Shown piece after piece: positions 1-7,142 of a stretch of 7,142 nt of DNA; the first letter of the stretch is position 1, and the number at the start of each line of letters is the position of its first letter. The stretch lies in NCBI GenBank assembly GCA_023388955.1, contig JAEWFH010000009.1:1-7142 (forward strand), read 5' to 3'. The DNA is from Pseudomonadota bacterium. GTDB lineage: Bacteria; Pseudomonadota; Gammaproteobacteria; Xanthomonadales; Xanthomonadaceae. Position numbers and translations under genes: made by a program. Below the pieces are notes generated by a model that was not told the DNA's origin, did not search any database, and worked only from the letters and a program-made list of their open reading frames with translations.

Positions 1-2252
1 TCCTTGTAGAACACGTTGTCGTCGATCATCCCGTGGGCGATCAGCAGGTGGTCCTGCAGGCCCTCGGCCAGCTCGATCGGCGAGGAGCGCAGGTAGGCCT
101 CCGGGTCGAGCTCGGGGGTGTTGAGGATGTTCGAGGTGTACTGGTGGTTGTACTGCGACCAGTCGGTCACCGGGCGCAGCGCGGCGCCGGCCTTGAACGC
201 ACCGGGCTCCTTGAACAGCGCCATGAAGGTCAGGAAGCCACCGTAGCTGCCGCCGTAGATGCCGGCGCGGTCGACGTCGCCCTGCCTGTGCTCGCCCAGC
301 CAGGCCAGGCCGTCCAGGTAGTCCTGCAGCTCCGGGGTGCCCATGTCGCGGTAGATGGCGGTGCGCCAATCACGGCCGTAGCCCTCGCTGGCGCGGAAGT
401 CCAGGTCGAGCACGATGAAGCCGCGGTCCACCAGCAGGTTGTGGAACATCTGCTCGCGGAAGTAGTTCGGGTAGCGTGCGTGCACGTTCTGCAGGTAGCC
501 GGCACCGTGCACGAACATCACCACCGGGTACTTGCGGCCCGGCTCCATCTGTTCGGGTCCGTAGTACTTGCCCCAGATGGTGCCGGCGCCGTCGGTCGAG
601 GGGATCTGCACGATTTCCGGCTGGATCCACTCGCGGGCGCGGAACTCGGCCGTACGGGTGTCGGTCAGCTGGCGCGCGCTGCCGCCTGCGGCGTCCACTA
701 CCGACAGCTGCGGCGGCAGGTAGGCGCTGGAGTGGCGAACCAGCAGCCTGGAGCCGTCGTGGGACAGCACGAAGTTCTCGACCCCGTCCAGGGCGGTGAC
801 TTCGCGGACCGGGCCGCCCTCGCGATCGACCGCGCAGACCTCGTAGTCTCCCGGCCAGTTGCGGTTGCAGGTGAAGTAGAAGGTCGTCCCGTCCGCCGAC
901 AGCTCCGGCGCCGAGGCTTCCCACTGGCCCGAGGTCAGCGCGCGCGGGGCGCGGCCGCCTTCCGCCAGGTACAGGTGCGAGTAGCCGCTCTGCTCCGACA
1001 GCAGCCACAGCGCGCCATCGGGGGTCCAGCCGAAGTCGTTGAAGCCCCAGTTGATCCAGGCCGGGTCGGTCAGCCGGTGGCGGGTATCCAGCGCGGCCTT
1101 GTCCACCGCGCCGGCGGCGGGGGCAATGGTGGCGATCCAGCGGTCCTTGTTGTCGACCGCGCGCAGCAGCACGGCGGCGCTGCTGCCGTCGCCGCGCCAG
1201 GCGATCGCGGGGCCGGAACCGGTGGCATTGCGTTCCACCCGCACTGCGCGGTTGCCCTCCAGGGGCGACAGCTCGGCCTGCTCGCGCAGCCCGGCGAGCG
1301 GGTCCGTACCAATGCCGGGCAGCCCGTCCAGCGACAGCTTCGCCACCTCGCCGGTGGCAGTCTCCACCAACCACAGCTGGTGCGGCAGCGGGGCGTTGTG
1401 GCCGACCCGGGTACGGACTTCCTCGAACTCCTCGTAGCCGGACTCGGTCACGTATTTGGGCATCTGGCCACGCTTGCCCTTGTCGGCGCCCTTGGCCTCG
1501 GTCACCACCAGCAGCCAGCCGGCGTCCGGGGACAGCGCGCTGTCGACGATGACCACGTCCTCGCCCAGGTACGCCGCCGGCGGCGCGCGGGTGGGGTCGA
1601 CGGCACGCCAGGCTTCTTCCTGCTCGCGGGCCGCCTCGGTGCGGGCGCGGTCGCTGGCCAGGGTCTCGATCAGGCGCAGCTGGCGGTCGCGCAGGTCGTC
1701 GGGTCGCGGCTCGGTGGCCGGGTCCTTCGTCGCCTCCACCGAGGCGGCCTGGGACGTACCCTGTCCGGGCTGCCACTGGAACCAGTCGTTGCCGGCGCGG
1801 AAGACCAGGTTGCCGTCGCGGCTCCATTGCGGCCGCGATTCGCGCTGCTCGCTGCGGGTCACCTGGGTCAGGGCGCCGCTGCGCAGGTCGCGCACGAACA
1901 CATCGCCGTTGCGCACGAAGGCCATGCGGCTGCGGGTGGCGTCATAGGCCGGCAGCGGGCCGTCGAGGGTGGCGCGGTCGGCGCCGTCGATGCGCACCGG
2001 GGTGCCGCCGTCGACGGCAACCTGCCAGGTGTCGCGGATGCGCTCGCCCTCGCGCTTGAGGTTGTACTGGATGCCCTGGCCGTCCCAGGCCCACCACGCC
2101 GCCTCCACCGGCGGGCCGATCCAGTCCGGATCCGCCATCGCCTGGTCCAGGGTGATCGGAGTCGGGGCAGCGGCAGCGGCAGCGGCGGTCTGCGCCAGGG
2201 CGCAGGGGGTGGTGCCCAGGAGCAGGGCGAGGGCAAGGAGGCTGGGGCGCAT
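1..2252 (-). CDS. S9-family serine peptidase (DPP-IV/prolyl oligopeptidase type), exported, 3' end off window
   Basis: Predicted periplasmic or secreted serine peptidase that would cleave short peptides, perhaps after proline. The frame is open from the ATG at 2252-2250 to the left edge, giving 750 residues. Residues 1-20 form a signal peptide: M-R-P-S, a Leu/Ala-rich core, then C-A-L-A before Q21. A run of seven alanines follows (about 23-29). Residues about 50-540 carry WD/propeller-like repeats typical of the DPPIV N-terminal beta-propeller. The alpha/beta-hydrolase part starts about residue 570: HGAGY at 582-586, then RASEGYGRDWR, a hallmark of this family. The nucleophile is Ser669 in GGSYGGF (codon 246-248). 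The acid is Asp744 in HGMIDDN, equivalent to DPP-IV Asp708. The catalytic His should lie about 32 residues further on, outside the window. The typical DWVYEEE exopeptidase motif of S9B was not found; an acidic YEEFEE at 273-278 is present instead, so DPP-IV specificity is not claimed. No clear Shine-Dalgarno precedes the start, but the signal peptide supports it. Encoded divergently from ycgL. Confidence 0.93.
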   Translation of the reverse strand, partial: MRPSLLALALLLGTTPCALAQTAAAAAAAPTPITLDQAMADPDWIGPPVEAAWWAWDGQGIQYNLKREGERIRDTWQVAVDGGTPVRIDGADRATLDGPLPAYDATRSRMAFVRNGDVFVRDLRSGALTQVTRSEQRESRPQWSRDGNLVFRAGNDWFQWQPGQGTSQAASVEATKDPATEPRPDDLRDRQLRLIETLASDRARTEAAREQEEAWRAVDPTRAPPAAYLGEDVVIVDSALSPDAGWLLVVTEAKGADKGKRGQMPKYVTESGYEEFEEVRTRVGHNAPLPHQLWLVETATGEVAKLSLDGLPGIGTDPLAGLREQAELSPLEGNRAVRVERNATGSGPAIAWRGDGSSAAVLLRAVDNKDRWIATIAPAAGAVDKAALDTRHRLTDPAWINWGFNDFGWTPDGALWLLSEQSGYSHLYLAEGGRAPRALTSGQWEASAPELSADGTTFYFTCNRNWPGDYEVCAVDREGGPVREVTALDGVENFVLSHDGSRLLVRHSSAYLPPQLSVVDAAGGSARQLTDTRTAEFRAREWIQPEIVQIPSTDGAGTIWGKYYGPEQMEPGRKYPVVMFVHGAGYLQNVHARYPNYFREQMFHNLLVDRGFIVLDLDFRASEGYGRDWRTAIYRDMGTPELQDYLDGLAWLGEHRQGDVDRAGIYGGSYGGFLTFMALFKEPGAFKAGAALRPVTDWSQYNHQYTSNILNTPELDPEAYLRSSPIELAEGLQDHLLIAHGMIDDNVFYK
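2193..2252 (-). other. Sec signal peptide of the S9 peptidase
   Basis: The first 20 codons encode a short basic start (Arg2), a hydrophobic Leu/Ala core and a C-A-L-A end, followed by Gln21. This is a good signal peptidase I site (A-x-A before the cut). The residues ahead of Cys17 (T-T-P) do not make a lipobox, so a lipoprotein is unlikely. The low-complexity alanine stretch right after the cut is coded by repeated GCC/GCT-type triplets on the minus strand (GGCAGC units on the plus strand, about 2166-2190). Confidence 0.75.
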
Positions 2253-2400
2253 CGGGGGTACCGGGATACTGGAAACCCGCGGAGGGTAACAGCGTGGAAC
2301 CGGCGGCTCGCGGGCCGTTGGTCACGTCGCCGGCCTTGCCGTGTATGCCCTCCGGCGGGTTCTGGGTATCCTGTTCCACAGCCCCGCCGCGCCGTATCCA
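2253..2400. promoter_or_regulatory. Divergent intergenic region between the S9 peptidase and ycgL
   Basis: These 148 bases separate two genes read away from each other, so promoters for both must lie here or overlap the gene starts. On the plus strand TATCCT at 2367-2372 is a possible -10 element about 28 bases before the ycgL ATG, but no good -35 sits at the right distance. On the minus strand TATCCC (2262-2267) and TACCCT (2284-2289) are weak -10 candidates without a convincing -35. Neither gene has an obvious Shine-Dalgarno sequence, so short-leader or weak-SD initiation is possible. I see no strong inverted repeat that would mark an operator. Confidence 0.4.
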
Positions 2401-2673
2401 ATGCACGCCTACGTCTACAAGAGCCTGCGCAAGGACGACACCTATGTGTTCCTTGCCGCACGCGACGCGTTCGACCGCATCCCGGCGGCGGTGCGCGAGT
2501 CCCTCGGCCGTCTGGAACCGGTCCTGGAGGTCGAGCTCCATGCGGGTCGGCGGCTCGCGCGCGCGGACGCGGTGCAGGTGATGGACGCGCTGTCCACGCG
2601 CGGGTTCTATCTGCAGGTTCCGCCGCAACCGGACCTGGATCCGATGACGGAGGACTGGGGCACCGATGCCTGA
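2401..2673 (+). CDS. ycgL: YcgL-domain protein (UPF0745/DUF709)
   Basis: Small cytoplasmic protein of 90 residues belonging to the YcgL family. This is a compact alpha/beta fold found across gammaproteobacteria; its molecular function is not established. The family signature is clear: the start MHAYVYKSLRKDDTYVF, then DAFDRIPAAVR, then the C-terminal LSTRGFYLQVPP. The length fits the family. A GTG at 2341 would add 20 residues in frame (M-Y-A-L-R-R...), but homologues start at the M-x-A-Y-V-Y-K-S motif, so the ATG at 2401 is chosen. The stop codon (2671-2673) lies inside the start of the ankyrin gene: the ankyrin ATG begins at 2666, sharing the eight bases ATGCCTGA. The two genes are therefore probably co-transcribed and translationally coupled. 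Nothing in the sequence reveals what the protein does or how it is controlled beyond this coupling. Confidence 0.9.
   Translation: MHAYVYKSLRKDDTYVFLAARDAFDRIPAAVRESLGRLEPVLEVELHAGRRLARADAVQVMDALSTRGFYLQVPPQPDLDPMTEDWGTDA
2649..2673 (+). promoter_or_regulatory. Shine-Dalgarno and overlapping stop/start joining ycgL to the ankyrin gene
   Basis: GGAGG at 2649-2653 lies inside the end of ycgL, 12 bases before the ATG at 2666. That is slightly long but usable spacing. The ATG precedes the ycgL TGA (2671-2673) in another frame, an 8-base overlap. Such an arrangement usually lets ribosomes finishing the first gene start the second, tying output of the ankyrin protein to YcgL translation. The coupling itself is inferred. 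Confidence 0.6.
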
Positions 2674-5600
2674 GTCCGCCGGTCATTCCCGTTTCGTCGC
2701 CGTGCTGTTGGCACTCGCCGGGCTGCTGGCTGTGCTGGGCGTGGTGGTGCCGCCGACTGCGGCCGTTGCCGGTTGGCTGGCGCAGCCGGCGCTGGCGCTG
2801 GCCGCCCGCACGCTGCGCCAGCGGCAGGCCCCGGCGCGGAGCGTGCTGCGCGCCGCGGTGCCGCCGTTGTTGGCGTTGTGGGCCTTGGGGCTGGGCGGTT
2901 TCGCGCTGCTGGTCTCGTGGCCATTCTCGGCGGTGCTCGGGCGCGGGACGCTGGGCCCGGTGCTGGCCACCAGCGTCGCGGTAGGCGTGGCGTTGCTGCT
3001 GCTGTGGCGCTCGTGGCCGCTGTGGCAGGGCCTGGAGCGTGACGGCGGCTCGCTGGGCGATCACCGGCGCGCGCTGCCCGGGCTGGAGCCGGGCGTGTGG
3101 CGCGGGCTCGGCGTGGCCGCGGGAATTGCCTCGGTGGCCGTGCTGGTGCTCCTGCTGGCCTGGCCCGGCCTGCTCGCCGGCACGGCGCGCTGGGCCATGG
3201 GCGTCCTGCTGCTGGCCGGATCGGCCGCGTTGCATCTGTGGCTGCAGTACACCGCCCCGGCACCGGCGGTGACCTGGATCGACCCGGAGCCGGAGTCCGC
3301 GCTGGAAGCCGAACCCGTCGCCTCCCCGCTTCCGGGGCTGGAGACTGCCGGTCTGCTGCCCACGACGGCGGAGGAGGGCGAATCCGGCGCAGCGGACGGC
3401 GCAGGGGGGGCGGAACTGGCCGGCGCGGATCCTGTGGTGGCCGCGGCGCCGGAGCACGCGGAGCCCCCCGGGGAGCCGCTGGAACCGGCGCTCTACGAGG
3501 CCGCCCGCAACGGCCGCGTGGAGCGCGCGCTGGAATTGCTGGAACAGGGAGCCGACCCGCACGCCCTGCCACCGGCCGGGGTGCGTGACCAGCGCAGCCT
3601 GGCCTCGCTGGCGGCGGTGCTGCCGGACCTGCGCCTGCTGCGGGCCCTGATCGCGCGCGGCGTCGACCTCAACCTGGCCCACGCCGGGCTGGGGCCGCTG
3701 CTGGCGGCGACCCGCGACAGTTGGCACGGGCGCCCCGATGCGGTGACCACCCTGCTGGCCAACGGCGCCGATCCGCGTGCGACCGATGCCGAGGGCAACA
3801 CCCCGCTGCATTTCGCCGCGCGCAGTTCCGACCCGGGCGTGGCGGCACTGCTGCGCGACGCCGCCGCCGAGGTGGAGGCGCTCAACGACGACGGCTGGTC
3901 CCCGCTGGGCATCGCCTGCGCCGCAGGGAACTGGCGGCTGGCGCGGTTCCTGCTCGAGCGCGGTGCCCGCGCGGAGCCGGAAGGCGGGCAGCCGGCCTTG
4001 CTCGCCGCCGCGGCCGTGGACGACGACGATGCGGCGGGCGTGGCCCTGCTGCTCAAGCACAAGGCCCGCGTGGGCGCCAGCGGCCGCGACGGACGCACCG
4101 CGCTGCACGAGGCGGCGCTGGCCGGCCACGAGGTGATCGCCGGCGTCCTGCTCGATGCCGGGGCCGACCCGGCGGCGCGCGACCAGCGTGACAGCCAGCC
4201 GATCCACGAGGCCGCCCGCGGCGGCCAGTTGGCGATGCTGGAACTGCTGCTGGGCCGGCTGGCGCCGGAGGACCTCGCCGCCGCCACCCTGCTTCCCGAC
4301 GACGACGGCCGCGACCTGTTGATGCACGTCGCGGGCATGGAGGGAGCCACGCCGGAGCTGCTGCAGCGACTGGTGGATGCCGGCGCCGACCCCGCTCGTC
4401 GCGACGACGCCGGGCGCAGCGCGCTTGATCGCGCCCTGGATGCGCGGCGCTGGCCGCTGGTCGGGGTGCTCGACCCGTCGCGCGTGCTGCCCGGCGCCGG
4501 CGACGAGTCCGAGGGAGAGTCCGGGCGAGCTCCGCTCACGCTGCTGCGCGAGGGCCTGGCCGAGGGCCGGGAAGACGGCCTGGCCGAGCTCGCCGCCCGC
4601 CTGACCCCGCGGGAGCTGGGCGCCCTGCTGCACGACGGCGAAGCGCCGCCTCCGGCCGACAGGGTCGAATGGCTGCTCGCCCACGGTGCCAGTGCGGAGG
4701 TCCGCGACGGCCTGGGGAACACCCCGTTGTTCGACTGGCTTGCGCACGGTCCCTCCGCCCACGACGCGCTGCGCGTCCTGCTGGCCAGGGCAGTTGCGCC
4801 GGCCGGCCTGGGCGGGCTGGCGCGCTACCTGGGCGGCTGTGCGTCGGGCAATGGCAGGAGTCGTGCGGCACAGGCGGAGGATTTCGCCCTGCAGTTGCTG
4901 GACCACGGCGCGGATCCGTTCGGCGCGGGCCCGGCCGGGGATCCGCCGCTGAGCCTGTCGGTCCGCCTGGGGTGGGACCGCCTGGCGACCCGCCTGCTCG
5001 AGGCCGGTGCCGACCCGGACCTGCGCGACAGCCATGGCATGGGGCCGCTGCACCTGGCCGCGGCACTGGGGCGCGAGGCGATGCTGCGGCAGCTCATTGC
5101 CTGGGGCGCCAACCCGGACCTGCTTGCCGCCGACGGCCAGAGCCCGCTGGGCGTGGCCCTGTCCGCCGGCAGGCGTGACCTCGCGGACTGGCTCGACTGG
5201 CGCGGCTGGCCGCTGCCGCGGCGCCGGCTGCGCGCCGCCGACATCCCCGCCGCGGCGATCGTGGGCGACGTCGATGCGGTCCGGCGACTGCTCGACCTGG
5301 GCCTGCCGGTCGAGGCGGTGGACCGCCAGGGCTGCACCGCGCTGCTGCGGGCGGCCGGGGGGGGGCATGGTGCGCTGGTGGACCTGCTGCTGGCCCGCGG
5401 CGCCAACGCCTCCTGCAGTGCCGACACCGGGGCCACGCCGCTGTCGGCGGCGGTGAGCATGCGCCAGGCCGGCATTGTCGACCAGTTGCTTGGCGCCGGC
5501 GCACGGATCGAGCAACGCCTACCGGGAGGGCTGACGGCCTTGATGCTGTCGTGCGCCCTGGGGCTGCCGGACATGGCGGCACGGCTGCTTGGCGGCGGCG

Positions 5601-6109
5601 CCGACATCCACGCCCGTGACGACGAAGGCCGGACCGCCCTGCATTGCGCGGCGATGTTCGGTTTCGCCACCGTCGACCGGGCCCGCCTGGTCGCGCTGCT
5701 CGATACCCTGCTGCTGGCAGGCGCGGAGTCGGAGCTGGATGCCGACGCCGGTGGTGCCACGCCGTTGCTGTTGCTCCTGGGCGCACGTGCCGAGCCGGGC
5801 AGCAGCGCCGACGAACAGGTGTTGCTGGCCGGCCTGGAACTGCTGCTCGACAACGACGCCCGTCTCGACGTCCGCGACCCGCGCGGTTTCGGCCCGCTGC
5901 ACCTGGCCGCCCTGCACGGGCTGCTGGACGTGGCCCGCTGGCTGCTGCGCAACGGCGCCGACCCGGCCCAGCGCGACGGCCTCAACCGCACCCCGCGCGA
6001 GATCGCGGTGATGCGCGGCTTCGTCGACATCGCCGCCGAGATCGAGCCGCCGGCTGCGCCCGGCAGTGGCGAAGTGTCGATGGCCCGGTTCCTGCGCGAC
6101 CGCGACTGA
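2666..6109 (+). CDS. Membrane-anchored giant ankyrin-repeat protein (1147 aa)
   Basis: Predicted inner-membrane protein with a long ankyrin (ANK) solenoid, presumably a protein-binding scaffold; no partner or reaction can be read from the sequence. Residues 8-196 contain about five hydrophobic segments (about 8-29, 64-88, 93-117, 146-168, 176-196). The intervening loops at 49-62 and 118-145 are rich in Arg, which suggests cytoplasmic loops and, with five passes, a cytoplasmic ANK domain. Residues 197-272 are an Ala/Pro/Glu/Gly-rich acidic linker. From about 273 to 1127 there are about 20-23 ANK repeats, recognisable by G-x-TPLHxAA and LLxxGADP. Examples are GNTPLHFAA (377-385), GRTALHEAA (476-484), MGPLHLAAA (792-800), GRTALHCAA (988-996) and GFGPLHLAA (1074-1082). 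Repeats are degenerate or missing at about 600-665 and 705-740. The C-terminus ends in Met-Ala-Arg-Phe-Leu-Arg-Asp-Arg-Asp. Start: ATG 2666 has GGAGG upstream and leads directly into the first membrane segment. Large ankyrin proteins are known beside rho/ycgL in xanthomonads from memory. The membrane topology is inferred. Confidence 0.92.
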   Translation: MPESAGHSRFVAVLLALAGLLAVLGVVVPPTAAVAGWLAQPALALAARTLRQRQAPARSVLRAAVPPLLALWALGLGGFALLVSWPFSAVLGRGTLGPVLATSVAVGVALLLLWRSWPLWQGLERDGGSLGDHRRALPGLEPGVWRGLGVAAGIASVAVLVLLLAWPGLLAGTARWAMGVLLLAGSAALHLWLQYTAPAPAVTWIDPEPESALEAEPVASPLPGLETAGLLPTTAEEGESGAADGAGGAELAGADPVVAAAPEHAEPPGEPLEPALYEAARNGRVERALELLEQGADPHALPPAGVRDQRSLASLAAVLPDLRLLRALIARGVDLNLAHAGLGPLLAATRDSWHGRPDAVTTLLANGADPRATDAEGNTPLHFAARSSDPGVAALLRDAAAEVEALNDDGWSPLGIACAAGNWRLARFLLERGARAEPEGGQPALLAAAAVDDDDAAGVALLLKHKARVGASGRDGRTALHEAALAGHEVIAGVLLDAGADPAARDQRDSQPIHEAARGGQLAMLELLLGRLAPEDLAAATLLPDDDGRDLLMHVAGMEGATPELLQRLVDAGADPARRDDAGRSALDRALDARRWPLVGVLDPSRVLPGAGDESEGESGRAPLTLLREGLAEGREDGLAELAARLTPRELGALLHDGEAPPPADRVEWLLAHGASAEVRDGLGNTPLFDWLAHGPSAHDALRVLLARAVAPAGLGGLARYLGGCASGNGRSRAAQAEDFALQLLDHGADPFGAGPAGDPPLSLSVRLGWDRLATRLLEAGADPDLRDSHGMGPLHLAAALGREAMLRQLIAWGANPDLLAADGQSPLGVALSAGRRDLADWLDWRGWPLPRRRLRAADIPAAAIVGDVDAVRRLLDLGLPVEAVDRQGCTALLRAAGGGHGALVDLLLARGANASCSADTGATPLSAAVSMRQAGIVDQLLGAGARIEQRLPGGLTALMLSCALGLPDMAARLLGGGADIHARDDEGRTALHCAAMFGFATVDRARLVALLDTLLLAGAESELDADAGGATPLLLLLGARAEPGSSADEQVLLAGLELLLDNDARLDVRDPRGFGPLHLAALHGLLDVARWLLRNGADPAQRDGLNRTPREIAVMRGFVDIAAEIEPPAAPGSGEVSMARFLRDRD
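2687..3253 (+). other. N-terminal multi-pass membrane region of the ankyrin protein
   Basis: Residues 8-196 hold about five Leu/Ala/Val/Gly-rich segments of 20-25 residues: around RFVAVLLALAGLLAVL, PPLLALWALGLGGFALLV, LATSVAVGVALLLLW, GIASVAVLVLLLAWPGL and MGVLLLAGSAALHLWL. A further weaker hydrophobic stretch lies at about 31-48. Positive residues cluster at 49-62 (R-Q-R-Q-x-P-x-R) and 125-146, which by the positive-inside rule would be cytoplasmic. Exact number and topology are uncertain without a prediction program. Confidence 0.75.
3482..6046 (+). repeat. Ankyrin-repeat array (protein-level tandem repeats)
   Basis: About 20-23 repeats of roughly 31-35 residues run from residue 273 to 1127. 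Each has a first helix around TPLHxAA and a second helix ending in LLxxGAD. The DNA copies are strongly diverged, so this is an old expansion and not a recent tandem duplication. Several repeats carry insertions: for example VDDDDAAG at 451-458, a long segment at 600-665, and longer loops at 1000-1010 and 1037-1052. Confidence 0.85.
5357..5365 (+). repeat. Nine-base poly-G tract inside the ankyrin gene
   Basis: Nine consecutive G encode Gly-Gly-Gly in a repeat that reads LLRAAGGGHGALVDLLL. This matches the ANK pattern, so the present length keeps the correct frame. Gain or loss of one base would shift the frame and truncate the protein near its last six or so repeats. A second, shorter tract of seven G lies in the linker at 3404-3410. 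Confidence 0.8.
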
Positions 6110-6126
6110 GCGCCATCGCCGCCACG

Positions 6127-6157
6127 AAAAAGGCCCCGCGGCATCCGCGGGGCCTTT
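6127..6157. terminator. Bidirectional intrinsic terminator between the ankyrin gene and rho
   Basis: A perfect 13-bp stem (6129-6141 AAAGGCCCCGCGG pairing with 6145-6157 CCGCGGGGCCTTT) has a three-base loop CAT at 6142-6144. On the minus strand the stem is followed by a run of five T (6131-6127), a good intrinsic terminator for rho. On the plus strand only the TTT of the stem plus a few pyrimidines follow, so it is weaker for the ankyrin unit. It sits 17 bases after the ankyrin stop and 23 bases past the rho stop, as expected for a shared terminator of convergent genes. Confidence 0.88.
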
Positions 6158-6180
6158 CCATTTGCAGCCTGCGTCGCGCC

Positions 6181-7142
<962 letters not shown>

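Noticed and set aside
2166..2190. Repeated GGCAGC units as a variable microsatellite
   Set aside because: It is a short imperfect run that codes for a poly-alanine stretch behind the signal peptide, common in GC-rich genomes; nothing suggests variation.
2341..2400. GTG at 2341 as the start of ycgL, adding 20 residues
   Set aside because: The added residues are not part of the family, and the ATG at 2401 begins exactly at the conserved M-x-A-Y-V-Y-K-S motif.
33..2984. A 983-codon open frame on the plus strand, antisense to the S9 peptidase and running into ycgL and the ankyrin gene
   Set aside because: It is a shadow of GC-rich coding DNA. Its product is a low-complexity Arg/Ala/Gly/Val mix with no family signature, while the opposite strand encodes a clear peptidase with catalytic motifs.
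1868..5515. A 1215-codon open frame on the minus strand, antisense to the ankyrin gene and ycgL
   Set aside because: Same cause: stop codons are rare out of frame at this GC content. The product is rich in Gln/Arg/Gly/Pro with no recognisable domain, and it would run across three convincingly coded genes.
3482..6046. Ankyrin array as a recently amplified DNA tandem repeat or a secreted effector gene
   Set aside because: The DNA of the repeats is strongly diverged and codon use matches the neighbours, and the N-terminus is multi-pass membrane and not a secretion signal.

Overview
The window is GC-rich and almost entirely coding. It most resembles the chromosome of a gammaproteobacterium of the Xanthomonadaceae/Lysobacteraceae (Lysobacter, Luteimonas, Xanthomonas type). 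The basis is near-saturated G/C at third codon positions, a YcgL-domain protein next to a large ankyrin protein and rho, and the wording of the S9 peptidase and of the C-terminal part of Rho. This assignment rests on recognised protein sequence, not on a search.

Layout from left to right. (1) 1-2252, minus strand: an exported S9-family serine peptidase (DPP-IV/prolyl oligopeptidase type). Its 3' end, with the catalytic histidine, lies off the left edge. (2) 2253-2400: a divergent intergenic region that must carry the start signals for both directions. (3) 2401-2673, plus strand: a 90-aa YcgL-domain protein. (4) 2666-6109, plus strand, overlapping ycgL by 8 bases: a 1147-aa protein with an N-terminal multi-pass membrane region, an acidic Ala/Pro/Glu linker and about twenty or more ankyrin repeats. 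(5) 6110-6180: a convergent intergenic gap with a strong 13-bp hairpin that should terminate transcription from both sides. (6) 6181-7142, minus strand: the C-terminal about 319 residues of transcription terminator Rho, cut by the right edge.

ycgL and the ankyrin gene form a tight two-gene unit that is probably translationally coupled. The peptidase and rho are separate transcription units on the other strand. No RNA gene, mobile element, CRISPR array or prophage part was seen.

The most unusual signal is in rho. The C-terminal part reads as a xanthomonad-type gammaproteobacterial Rho with almost only G/C-ending codons (about 3 of 203 end in A/T). Upstream of about position 6793 the gene switches to looser codon use (about 21 of 116 end in A/T) and to wording that I recognise as alphaproteobacterial Rho. 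The gene is therefore either a natural mosaic or, because the switch sits in a universally conserved stretch close to the window edge, an assembly chimera. The second most interesting item is the membrane-tethered giant ankyrin protein coupled to ycgL. I did not find a clearly new defence or mobile system.
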